Assembly: GCF_008710285.1 (NCBI RefSeq) | Contig: NZ_VYQF01000001.1 | Span: forward strand, 372,001-436,000 | Direction of reading: 5' to 3' | Length of the DNA stretch: 64,000 bases | From: Ginsengibacter hankyongi | Lineage (GTDB): Bacteria > Bacteroidota > Bacteroidia > Chitinophagales > Chitinophagaceae | Part shown: one piece after another, positions 26,800 to 35,800 of the stretch | Position numbering within the stretch: the first letter of the stretch is position 1 | Layout: each line of letters begins with the position of its first letter | The notes under the pieces: generated by a model | What the model was told of the DNA's origin: nothing | Databases searched by the model: none | Seen by the model: only the letters and a program-made list of their open reading frames with translations | Translations under genes and position numbers: made by a program

Positions 26800-26945
26800 A
26801 CACTTAGTGTGCTCATAACAGTTAGTTGCGCTATTCCTAGGTTTCCTCCACGGCGGACAAGTGTAACTAAGGACTTACGAACATTGAATCTATAACAAAA
26901 ATTCAGTTTTAATGAGACTACGTTGCTTGCCATAATAATAATTTC
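26800..26945. repeat. Dispersed repeat family A (copy 1)
   Basis: Begins CACTTAGTGTGCTCATAACA and ends TTGCCATAATAATAATTTCC. It aligns over about 130 bp with 51003-51130, carrying a ~20-bp insertion relative to it; only the first 30 bp are found at 44445. It occupies most of the 380-bp gap between the hemerythrin and protease genes. Confidence 0.8.
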
Positions 26946-26980
26946 CGGCAGACAGCAGGGTTTCAAAGTTATACCCAATA

Positions 26981-27008
26981 AAAAAAACCTCCCTGTGCGG
27001 AAGGTTTT
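26981..27008 (-). terminator. Terminator of the cysteine protease gene
   Basis: Minus strand AAAACCTTCC, loop GCACA, GGGAGGTTTT with a single G-T wobble and a run of T residues, 37 bp after the stop codon. Confidence 0.88.
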
Positions 27009-27044
27009 GAAAAACTTGTAAGATCATTAATTACAATTAACCAT

Positions 27045-28232
27045 CTATTGCACCAAAACAAAAAGATTATTATTACCCACAACCTTGCTGTTTTTTAAAA
27101 CGGAATACGGTAGTAAAAAATGGCCGTAATAGCCCCAGGGTGTGCCCCAAGAATTTTGTACAATAAAGTATCCGCCACCGGTTGTACTTCCTGAGCCGCT
27201 GCCATCATCAAAATAGCCTACGAGAGGAACAGCATGGCCCCCGAGGGCCCGCAGTCCTTTGCTTAAAGTGCCCTTGGTAAGCGGGTTATAAATATAGCTG
27301 GATGTGTTAAGACCTTCAAAGACCGTATAATTATGATTATCGTATACGGTAAAACCCATAAGCACAGGCTTGTTATTTAAAATAGCATATTTACAATTAT
27401 TCACTTCTGCCACATCTCCTGTTCCGGGAATGTAGTAATATCCGGCACTGGTAGTTCCGGAAGTTCCGGTAGAGCCACTTTGCGAGCCAATAACGAAATT
27501 GGTTGCATTGCTGATGGCAGCTGAGCCGGGAGGTGTGGTAAATTGCGTGGAAGATGACGTTGCTACATTGTATCCCTGTGAATTAAGGGTGATTGGGTAA
27601 GGGTAAAGGTCTTCGGTGCTTTCCCCTTCAGGCGTAATGGCAGTGCCGCTTCCGGAATTATTTGTTAGTCCCTGCAAGGCTTGTCCTATATTCACCATAG
27701 TCGCACCGGGGTCTGAAGTAATGGAATAGTTTTCAATTTTTACTCTTTCTACATAATATAAAAAAAGCGGCGCGAGCGACCCATCTGTACCGAAATAAGT
27801 AGAAGGAGCAGAAAACTTGTTGGAAACAATTGCAGCCATTGCACCGGAGGTGCTCGTTATGGATGGCTGGGCTGGCGTAGCTCCGCCCTTCGCATAATAT
27901 TTTAGAACCTCGTTGGCTTCCGTACCGCAAAAGCCGGTACAGGATCCTATCTGCCCCTGGTCCCTGACTGCCGGCGTGGTAATGAGGTAGCTGGCAGGGA
28001 GCGTGCCTGGATAAGTTAAACCATCCGGGATAACACCTTTATTGAATATCGAAGGGGAGAAAACCGGTAGTATGGACACCGCGGCGTCCGATGCAGGAAG
28101 TAATCCATACACATGAGGTACAATGCCTGTTTGCGTAGGGGTAGCACTTTCTTTAATGTTGCTTTTGGAGCAACTGACAATAGCCAATGCCACAAGAACG
28201 GGTAGAGCGAGTTTTTGAAGGAGTGTTTTCAT
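27045..28232 (-). CDS. Papain-like (C1A) cysteine protease lipoprotein
   Basis: Predicted cell-envelope cysteine protease. The N-terminus has a lipoprotein signal (LALPVLVALAIVSCSKS, lipidated Cys). The catalytic set of family C1 is complete: oxyanion Gln and nucleophile Cys in VRDQGQIGSCTGF, His in GLRALGGHAVPLVGY, Asn in FIVQNSWGTPWGYYG. The residue after the nucleophile is Thr, where papain has Trp. Between them lies a Ser/Gly/Thr-rich insertion. At 395 residues it is longer than a bare catalytic domain; the ~85 residues between signal and catalytic Cys may act as a propeptide. Confidence 0.88.
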   Translation of the reverse strand: MKTLLQKLALPVLVALAIVSCSKSNIKESATPTQTGIVPHVYGLLPASDAAVSILPVFSPSIFNKGVIPDGLTYPGTLPASYLITTPAVRDQGQIGSCTGFCGTEANEVLKYYAKGGATPAQPSITSTSGAMAAIVSNKFSAPSTYFGTDGSLAPLFLYYVERVKIENYSITSDPGATMVNIGQALQGLTNNSGSGTAITPEGESTEDLYPYPITLNSQGYNVATSSSTQFTTPPGSAAISNATNFVIGSQSGSTGTSGTTSAGYYYIPGTGDVAEVNNCKYAILNNKPVLMGFTVYDNHNYTVFEGLNTSSYIYNPLTKGTLSKGLRALGGHAVPLVGYFDDGSGSGSTTGGGYFIVQNSWGTPWGYYGHFLLPYSVLKNSKVVGNNNLFVLVQ

Positions 28233-28835
28233 GCTGAATAAGTTTTATCCAAATTATTCTTTTTCCGCCATAAGACATTTTAACCATGTCATGCTTGTGT
28301 CATATTCGTTAAGAAATAGTTAATGGAGAGGGATATATTTCTTTGAGTAGCCGATATACAGTTAAAACATGTTTATTTTTTTTGAATTACCTGTTTCTTC
28401 ATAAGCCGAAGCATCCCTGCTTGCAAGGTTAGGTATTCTTTCGTGCATTCATGTGGAAGGATATGGTGTGCAGTTCTTCATTGGGTAATCATGGAATTTA
28501 TACTTACATCTCACGAAAATAAATGAGCAAATCTCTTTTAATAACTTTCAACATAGATGATGTATGCATTGCGAATAACGGTAACGGTTATATTAACCCA
28601 CTGCGCCGGAAAGCCACAGTGGGTTTTATTATTTTTTGCTTTTGCTGGTCTTCCATCAGTTTGAACCTACCATCATCGTCCTAAACCATCCAATGTGTAA
28701 GAACACAAACTCATCCCCGCTGCTTCACACCCTTTCTAAATTGCCATATTACATTCATAGGGGTACCTCACAATAACAAATGCATTAACTTCTACCCATG
28801 CGGGCCTTTTTGTTTACCAGCCTGTTTGGTCTTAT
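28233..28835. other. Intergenic stretch left of the IS element
   Basis: No gene seen in about 600 bp. It contains a family C repeat with a terminator-like hairpin at 28568-28640 and a GCTGGTCTTCC-type repeat piece at 28648, and it ends at the IS target site TTAT. Confidence 0.5.
28568..28640. repeat. Dispersed repeat family C (copy 1) with terminator-like hairpin
   Basis: ATTGCGAATAACGGTAACGG and TATTAACCCACTGCGCCGGA match the copies at 55927 and 60622. Here the element continues as ACCCACTG, 13-base loop, CAGTGGGTTTTATTATTTTTT, a plausible intrinsic terminator although no plus-strand gene precedes it. Confidence 0.65.
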
Positions 28836-30425
28836 CAGGCTGACCGAGAATTATTTTTTCTTTTTCAATAATAGGATTGTCTTTTTCAGATAAGTAATTC
28901 AGTACTTTGGTTTAAAGTTTAAAAACCCAGTAGGATTAATTTTTATTTCATATTAAATGGATATTTTACTTTCCATATTTTTTTTATGTTATGTGTCAAA
29001 CATATCAGTTGCCATTCAGCATTTACCTTTTCCAATGTTCGTAAATGAAGCATGGTGTATTTTAAATTGTGTTTGATATTGCCGAAGATGGGTTCTATAA
29101 TCTGTTGTCTTAACCTGTAAATTTTTTTACCTTCAGGACTATCAAGCAGTTTTCTGATCTGTGTTCTTAAATGGGTTCTGTTTTCAACATGTATTTGTCG
29201 TGCATTTCCTTTAGTGCATAAAAGTTTGCTCGGGCATTTACTGCATTGCGTTCCCCGATATACTTTACTTTTTTGTTTGTTGGCTTTATGTACTATTTCA
29301 GAATAATAAGTCAATGTTTTTCCTTCGGGGCAAATGAACTGGTTATTTTTTCATCATAAACAAAGTGATTATGATGGAAAGGATTTAAGGCAGCTTTAAT
29401 GGGTTCCATTTCTTTCTCCTGATCAGGTACAAGGATAGTTTTATCTAATTCATTTAGTTGTTCATAATTATCATAGGAGGCATAACCACTATCTGCAAGT
29501 ATGGTATTTGTTTTCTGTTGAGTATTACTTTCTGCTTGCTGTATAACAGGTAGCAAATGTTCTTTATCACTTGCTGCATTAGTTACATAAGCGCTTACGA
29601 TTATACCGTTAGTAGTAGTAGAAGTCTGGCAATTATAATTAGTTCTTAAATTGCCTGCGCCACGTATTACTTTGGCATCGTTATCCGTAAGATTAATTCT
29701 ATCACTATCCTCCCTTACCTGATTTAATGCTTCCTTTATTTTATTCTTAAGTTTTTCTTTTGTGTTTATTTCTTTAGGCAGTTCATCACCTCTGCTATCA
29801 CCATACTTTTTATCTTCTTCCTTATCCGTAGCTTCTGCCTGTTCCATTACTTCTTTAGCCTTTTGTTCGATATTTTGTAACCATTGCTCGTATTGTTCTT
29901 TTGTTTTTGAGAGCCTGCTACTGGCATTGGCTCTTACCTTTGTTGAGTCTATAACAAGTGTTCCAATATTTACCATATTCATCGCCTGGCATAACTTCAA
30001 AACCTCTATAAAAAGGTGTTGAACTATATCTGTATTATTCTTCCTAAAATCGTTAATAGTTCTGAAGTCGGGTTTATACATGCAAGCCAAAAACATAAAC
30101 GCTACATCGCTTTCGCAGGCTGCGGCAATCTTTCTCCCAGACCGAATGCCAATAGCATATCCATAAAATAATAGCTTCAGTAAAAGTTTAGGATGATAAC
30201 TTTTCTGTCCTAAATAACTATAACTATTTTCAATAGCAGAGGTATCAATGTTATCAACTACTTCATCTATCAGTCTTGCCAAATGATCCTCCTTAATAAA
30301 ATCTTCAACGGAAGGTGGCAATAAAAAATATTGAGTATTGTTTTGAGGTTTAAATTTTTGCATGTTTATAAGACAACAATCACCTGATCTTTGTTGCTTC
30401 AAAATCACAATTCTCGGTCAGCCTG
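28836..30425. mobile_element. IS1182-family insertion sequence, 1590 bp
   Basis: Perfect 17-bp terminal inverted repeats (CAGGCTGACCGAGAATT at 28836-28852, its complement at 30409-30425) enclose one transposase gene. TTAT flanks both ends (28832-28835 and 30426-30429) and is read as a 4-bp target duplication. Intact ends and duplication suggest recent insertion, yet the transposase is frameshifted. The element sits 18 bp downstream of the VOC gene stop and disrupts no recognisable gene. Confidence 0.92.
28943..30363 (-). pseudogene. IS1182-family transposase, frameshifted
   Basis: DDE transposase. The ATG at 30363 (MQKFKPQNNTQYFLLPPSVE) begins the longer piece, with catalytic Asp in LVIDSTKVRANASS and in ILADSGYASYDNY; it stops at 29311. 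The rest follows in the -1 frame to 28943 and holds the catalytic Glu in QQIIEPIFGNIKHN. The bases just before the break, read in the other frame, still encode the family block CPEGKTLTYYSEI, so the shift lies near 29330, upstream of that block. A one-base loss is more likely than programmed frameshifting, since the A5 run lies after it. A charged Lys/Glu insertion separates the two Asp residues. Confidence 0.9.
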
Positions 30426-30442
30426 TTATTGCCAACAGTGCG

Positions 30443-30793
30443 TCACCTTATTTCCTGCCCGATAAACAGCAGTGCTTTTGTTTCCGGGATTATCACATGA
30501 ACTTCCCGCATTCCGTATTCGCGATCGAAGGGTTGATTGGCTTTTATTCCGGCAAGTTTGTCTTTCATATGGTTCCATACCGTTTCAATATCATCCACTT
30601 CAAGATAAAATTCCATCTCTCCAATATCCGGGCCTGCCCTTAAAATATGTACCGTTAGATTGTCCTTATATAAAATGACATAAGTTTTGTCATCCCTCGC
30701 AATCCTGAAGTCAAGCAAGTCAATAAAGAATGAAACCGTCTTTTCTATATTAAAAGAAGGGATCATCGGACTTATGTATTTTGCTTTGTACAC
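30443..30793 (-). CDS. VOC (glyoxalase/bleomycin-resistance) superfamily protein
   Basis: Single-domain protein of 116 residues with the paired beta-alpha-beta-beta-beta modules of the vicinal oxygen chelate fold: ISPMIPSFNIEKTVSFFIDLL and then EFYLEVDDIETVWNHMKDKL. Start is GTG at 30793; an ATG nine codons later would cut into the first strand. Members range from dioxygenases to drug-binding proteins; metal ligands are not clear enough to choose. The IS element lies directly downstream. Confidence 0.78.
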   Translation of the reverse strand: MYKAKYISPMIPSFNIEKTVSFFIDLLDFRIARDDKTYVILYKDNLTVHILRAGPDIGEMEFYLEVDDIETVWNHMKDKLAGIKANQPFDREYGMREVHVIIPETKALLFIGQEIR

Positions 30794-30831
30794 TATCGTT
30801 AAGTATTGAGGGTTATATTACAAGAAAGGGT

Positions 30832-31209
30832 TCACTGCGTGAAATGAAGAGTACCGTTGAGTAAGTAAAAGAATAATAAAAATAATCCGGTTACTTTATT
30901 TATAAAAAAATTCCTGAGTGGATGAAAACTCTTTTTCAGATAAATAGTAGTGTGAATGCCGCATTTATTGTGTTTCACATTTAGCATTGGAGCAGGCCTG
31001 TCTGGCATTGACGAAAATGTCACGATATAAATCTCAAATCCTACCACTATATAGTTGACACCTTCAATAATTACTTTTTCAGTTCTCGCAATAGTTTGTG
31101 TGGGAACAATCCCTGACAAAACCGACATATCTTTCGTTTCTAAAATTAAATTTCCCGTACCACTTTCCCTGAAAATATAGATAGTACTATTGTCATTATT
31201 GTTTTTCAT
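30832..31209 (-). CDS. Hypothetical protein
   Basis: Not recognised; 125 residues from an ATG. The first ~75 residues are a polar, beta-rich stretch (TGNLILETKDMSVLSGIVPT, VIIEGVNYIVVGFEIYIVTF). The last ~35 residues contain a hydrophobic segment (VTGLFLLFFYLLNGTLHF) unlike the start, so the frame may run past an ancestral stop. It precedes the VOC gene by 38 bp on the same strand. Confidence 0.45.
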   Translation of the reverse strand: MKNNNDNSTIYIFRESGTGNLILETKDMSVLSGIVPTQTIARTEKVIIEGVNYIVVGFEIYIVTFSSMPDRPAPMLNVKHNKCGIHTTIYLKKSFHPLRNFFINKVTGLFLLFFYLLNGTLHFTQ

Positions 31210-31670
31210 ATCTGTAATTTTTTTAATTAAGATTCCGCTGGTCTTATTTCAAACTATTAAGATACGGCTTGAGGGTATGATGGGAAGGAGTATGTTAATA
31301 AAGCGCCCGTATTCAACCAAATTGGTTTCCTGTGCTTAAAGGTACATTACTTACATGGCACCGGCTCATCTGTTTTGTTAACTATTTCATGCCATGAAAG
31401 TATGCCTGTAAACGGCTCTGACGATAAATGCAATATTAACGAAGAGCTGTTTACCTGTCCCTGAAGAGATGCAAAGTGCCCGTGCCGAGCCGCACTGGGT
31501 CAATTGAAACCAGGCTAATCATCTTAAGGCAGAGAGGATGCCTCTGTACCGTTTAAGCAGGCAGTTTACATGAAGCCAATACATCTTGCCTCTCATGCAC
31601 GTGTTGTAAAATTCCCGTTTGTGACCAAGTGCTTCAAAATGTTCTGGCGCAATTGTTGGCGCTTATAAGT
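31210..31670. other. Intergenic, no gene recognised
   Basis: Gap of 461 bp between divergent genes. A short palindrome AACCAAATTGGTT lies at 31314; otherwise no coding or repeat signal was identified. Confidence 0.45.
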
Positions 31671-32027
31671 ATGAAAAATATCCTGCTGGTGGATGACGAT
31701 ATTGATATAATCGATCTTGTCAGTTCACTTCTTACCCGCAATAACTTTATCGCAAAGGCTATCACCGGAGGCACCCATATCTTTGAAGTAATTAAAGACT
31801 TTTCACCGCACCTTATTTTGCTTGATATATCGCTTGGTACAGAGGATGGCCGTGAAATTTGTAAACGAATTAAGCAAGCGAAAGAAACCCGGAACATTCC
31901 TATAATCCTGTTTTCTGCCCACAACGATTTAATTAACCACATAAAGGGTTACCTGTCCAACGCATCACTTGCCAAACCTTTTGCTACCTCGGAACTGCTG
32001 GATACAATAAGAAAATATATTGCATGA
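31671..32027 (+). CDS. Stand-alone response regulator receiver (CheY-like)
   Basis: A single 118-residue receiver domain: acidic pocket in ILLVDDDIDIIDL, phospho-acceptor Asp in LILLDISLGTEDG, switch Ser in IILFSAHND, and Lys in SLAKPFATSELLD. No output domain is attached, and no histidine kinase gene lies nearby, so its partner must be elsewhere. The ATG at 31671 begins MKNILLVDDD; the longer frame uses a GTG and adds unrelated residues. Confidence 0.88.
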   Translation: MKNILLVDDDIDIIDLVSSLLTRNNFIAKAITGGTHIFEVIKDFSPHLILLDISLGTEDGREICKRIKQAKETRNIPIILFSAHNDLINHIKGYLSNASLAKPFATSELLDTIRKYIA

Positions 32028-32735
32028 TTAGTGCTTATAATATTCCACACTAATATAGATCAGCCAGAGAATGGCGGGTATCGTGGTCTTGCCTTCGCAG
32101 GTGTTTTCCGGTTCCAAATTTAATGAACTACAGGATTGTAATGAATGTATTCCATCTTTTGTATAAACACCTCCTTTTTCCATAAGTCAATACTTAAAGG
32201 ATTACGTTCCCAAAACTGGTACTTTCTGTCTTTTGCCAATACATAACTCTCTAAGAGTTGTTGGTGATTGCTGAGCTACAAGACCAGCAGCACGAACACG
32301 CAACAACAACGGCGGCGTGTGGCGTGCATGGCTCGGAGCATTTTTAGGAACACCAACAACTGCATGAAATTTAACCGAAAATCCCGGATAAAAGGCAAGG
32401 GAATCCCATAGGAAAAGGGGTTATTTTTTTTCGTATGAACTGCTCATGGATTGCTTTGTAATCCATTCAGAAGCGGGCCCGGTTTTCCCGGTGCATGCCT
32501 TATAGCGGTGGGCCCTGTACATAGATGACCCATTTTATTTGCCTTTTTCGTTTGCGGGTTTCGGTTAGAGCGATGGAACCCAGTTGAGGCTTGTGTTTCC
32601 CATCCTTCGGGAGAATCATAACTTTGCTGGCAGGGCTTCGAATAGGGCTAACTGTTATGCCGTAGAAGAAAAAGCTTTAAGCCAGGGTCATACGGGGGTA
32701 TCCCGGGGGGAGACGTTTTTCCTATTTCATACTGC
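32028..32735. other. Intergenic stretch with repeat pieces
   Basis: No gene supported. A GGTCTTGCCTTCG...TTCCAAATTT piece near 32074 resembles repeat pieces at 25858 and 56350, and a 106-bp inverted-repeat-bounded element occupies 32256-32361. Confidence 0.5.
32256..32361. repeat. Inverted-repeat-bounded element, CACCAACAACT family (copy 2)
   Basis: AGTTGTTGGTG (32256-32266) and CACCAACAACT (32351-32361) are a perfect 11-bp inverted pair enclosing 84 bp. The right half matches the copy at 25916-25978; a more distant version with CACCAACATCA lies near 56440. Confidence 0.72.
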
Positions 32736-32771
32736 AAAAAAGGTTGTCAAACGCGGGAGATTGACAACCTT
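32736..32771 (-). terminator. Terminator of the RHS operon
   Basis: Minus strand AAGGTTGTCA, 12-base loop, TGACAACCTT (perfect 10-bp stem) and a T run. It lies 89 bp after the stop codon of the giant RHS gene. Confidence 0.93.
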
Positions 32772-32859
32772 AGGAAACAGTATTTTGGTATTAACTGATG
32801 TTTATTTTACCGGACCCGCCAATACGTCCAGGCCACTGGCTCTTTACCGGATCGTTCGC

Positions 32860-35800
32860 TTACCGTAAACCCCTCTTTTGCCACATCTGCCGGGTCCTTA
32901 GCATTTTGGCAAAAGTAGAGATACTTTTCTTCTTAGCGTTTTCCCAGTTCTTCCTGATATTCTCCTGCTTCTCCTTCTGACTTTCCAACCAGGTTTTTTT
33001 GTGCGGATCGGTGGTAAACACGTTTACACCCAAAAGACTTAGTGTAACATGATATTGCTTTCCGGCACTTTTTCCGTTCTGCACGTTTGCACCAGCGTTG
33101 GGAGAATTCACGGATGAGCCATCTTCTTGATTTTCGATTTCGGTTAGCGTTTGTATCAACTTCTGCGTTTCTATTGCTGTCAATACTTTTTCTTTTGAAG
33201 CGGCCCGTTGTGCCATTTCATTTTTCTTGTTTTCGACCAGGGTGCGTATCAAATCTTTCTGTTGTTCTCCTGTCAATTCACTGAACCATTTGTGACGACC
33301 GTCGGGATCTATGTAGGTTATCGGGTTGTTTTGTACGTAGGCATAAGGTGACGTACTGATTTCAGTCGGCAGATCCCACGAGGGATCCACGTTCTCCCAG
33401 GTACTTGTGACCGGGTCATAATACCGGCCACCATAATAATACAATCCCGTTTCATCGTCCAGTTCTTTACCATTATATAGGTAGGGAGTCCGCTGCTGGT
33501 TGCTGTGCTCATCAATGAACGTTTCGCCAAAAGGAAAATATTCCAGGTGTTGATACACTTCACCGGAAGCGTCAGTAATGAATGCTGAACTACCCAAATG
33601 ATCAACATGATAGTAAAACTGGAACGTTGAAATTTTATTACCGTTGCCGCTGACATTAAGAGAGCTGGCAATCCGTTGTCCGTCTATATAGTAGTGCTTG
33701 GTGTAATCGCCACTACGCACTACTTCATAAGGATTAACGTAGATAACGTAATTGCCCGTGCCACTTGTTTGGGCGGCCTTTTTACCATTAATGGAAACCG
33801 TTTGCCCGTTGCCAGTGTTCTTCAATACCCTTTCACCGGCTGCATCGTAAGTATAATTGAATTGCTGCCCGTTATCAGAAAGTGCCTGTATCCTGTTCTC
33901 TTCATCCCAGGTGATTTCGCGGTTTTGAGCGCTTACGTCATCCTGCCAGCCAGCCTGATTGCCATTGGCATCGTACGAATATGCGTCGGTTCCAATATGA
34001 ATAGGCGCATGTGGCTGGGTTCCGGCGGTGCTGTAATTATATGCATAGTTATAGCTTGTCTGGATTTGCCTTGTCCAGGTTGTATCCACATTTCCCCTTC
34101 GTTCGTGCAATTGTATTTTACTGAGTAAAGAGGACACGGTGTTATAAGTCATGGCCTGGGTGAAACGGTCCTGGTGCGTGCTCGTGCTAAACAAACCACT
34201 GGAATTGGTAACCCGGTACAGGTCATCGTAATTAAACTGGTAGGAGGAAGAACCGCCCATCATGTTACTTGGAGGCACGGGCGCCGCGTTCGAGATATTA
34301 AGAATTTCATTTTCATTATCCCAGGTTAAGGTATTGTCCATCATGAAACGGCCGGCCCTTGTTTTCGCTGTCATCTTTGCCAGTTCACGACGTTGAGCAC
34401 CGAAGGTGTTAGTCATTTCTGTGCCATTGCCATACTGCATGAACACCCGCGTTTCGAATTTGTCATACCCCATTTGCGTAAGATAGTTGTAGGTCATCCC
34501 ATTATACACACCCGTCATGTTCAGCAAAGAGCCTCCCACATTGTAGTTGTACGTCAGGTTTTCCCCGTCCGGGTAAACCATGGCGGTCAACCGATTCCAC
34601 GTGTCATACGTCCATTGGGTAGTATAGGTTAATGGAAGCGTATCGGGCACGTTAATCACCCGGATGTTTTTTACAACTGCTCCCAGTGGGTTATAGAAAA
34701 ATTCTTGTGTACCACTGGCGTCCTGCTGTTTCGATATCCTGCCCGCCCTGAAGAACGTTTCCCCGGGCGCTCCATAGGTGAGGGTCACGTTGTTTTGCGG
34801 GTTTATTGGATAGGTGATTTTAACCAGTCGCTCCCGGTCATACGTGTACCTGATACCTACGCCGCCGCTTTGTAAATTGGCCGTGGTCTTTTCTACCAGA
34901 TTGCCGGCAAGGTCATACTTATAGTTCGTGGTGCCGGCGTCGGGGTGTACATCGCTGGTTTTTGTGCCGAACTGGTCATACGCCATTGTGATCACTTTGT
35001 TCTGGTCATCGGTCACCTTTACCAGTTCATTCACCGGATTGTAATCGTAGCTCGTCCAAACATCGCTACCCTGGCTGTACTGCTGTTTTGTGGCTTTCAA
35101 AAGTTCCCTTACGTTGAGGAAACTTTCGGTACTGATGCCATTGGCATCAGTTGACGTGGTTTTAAATTGCACTACGCCGTTGCGATCGTTGCCAAACCCG
35201 TATGTCCATTTTCGCATAACGCGGTCGGGTAATGTATCGGTGAGCATTCTGTCCATTACGTCATATGTCATTAGGTAGGGAGCCACCGTGTCTGCGCCCG
35301 TGTTGTAGATGCCAAGCGTGCTTCCTTTCGGTTCTGTGAGCGGGTACCACTGTTTTATGGGTCTGAAAAATGCATCGAAGACAGTGGAACCGGAAACAAC
35401 CATTACTTCCTGGTCCGCAGCCTTCGCACCGCTGAACAGGGCAATATCTTTTTTGGTCTGCACTTCCCTTCCTATACCATCACGGAAGGAGGCAGTTTCC
35501 AGGTAGTTTCCGGGATGCGCCGGATCATAATGTTTCGCCAGCGCCCATGCAACCGGATCGTCAGGATGGTATTCAAAGGCAATTGTGAATGGCTGGCCGG
35601 AAGCAATTTCCAGCGGCCTGCGGATGGTCAGTAACCTTCCCGCATCATCAAGGGTATATTGTGTCTGCTGCCCGTTCAGGTCGGTACTCGTAAGTTGTTG
35701 TCCAAACCTCACATCGTAGGTAGCATTGGAAGAATAACCGTATGAATCAGATGTTTTGGTGATATACGTTTGAACATCTCCGTCATATTCGTAGGTATAC

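Noticed and set aside
26694..26978. 94-codon frame on the minus strand
   Set aside because: It runs through the family A dispersed repeat, whose other copies do not keep the frame open.
29311..29345. Programmed -1 frameshift in the IS transposase
   Set aside because: The A5 run lies downstream of residues already coded in the other frame, so slippage there would not restore the conserved CPEGKTL block.
32584..32868. 94-codon frame on the plus strand as a possible immunity gene
   Set aside because: Crosses the terminator and overlaps the end of the RHS gene; sequence shows no coding character.
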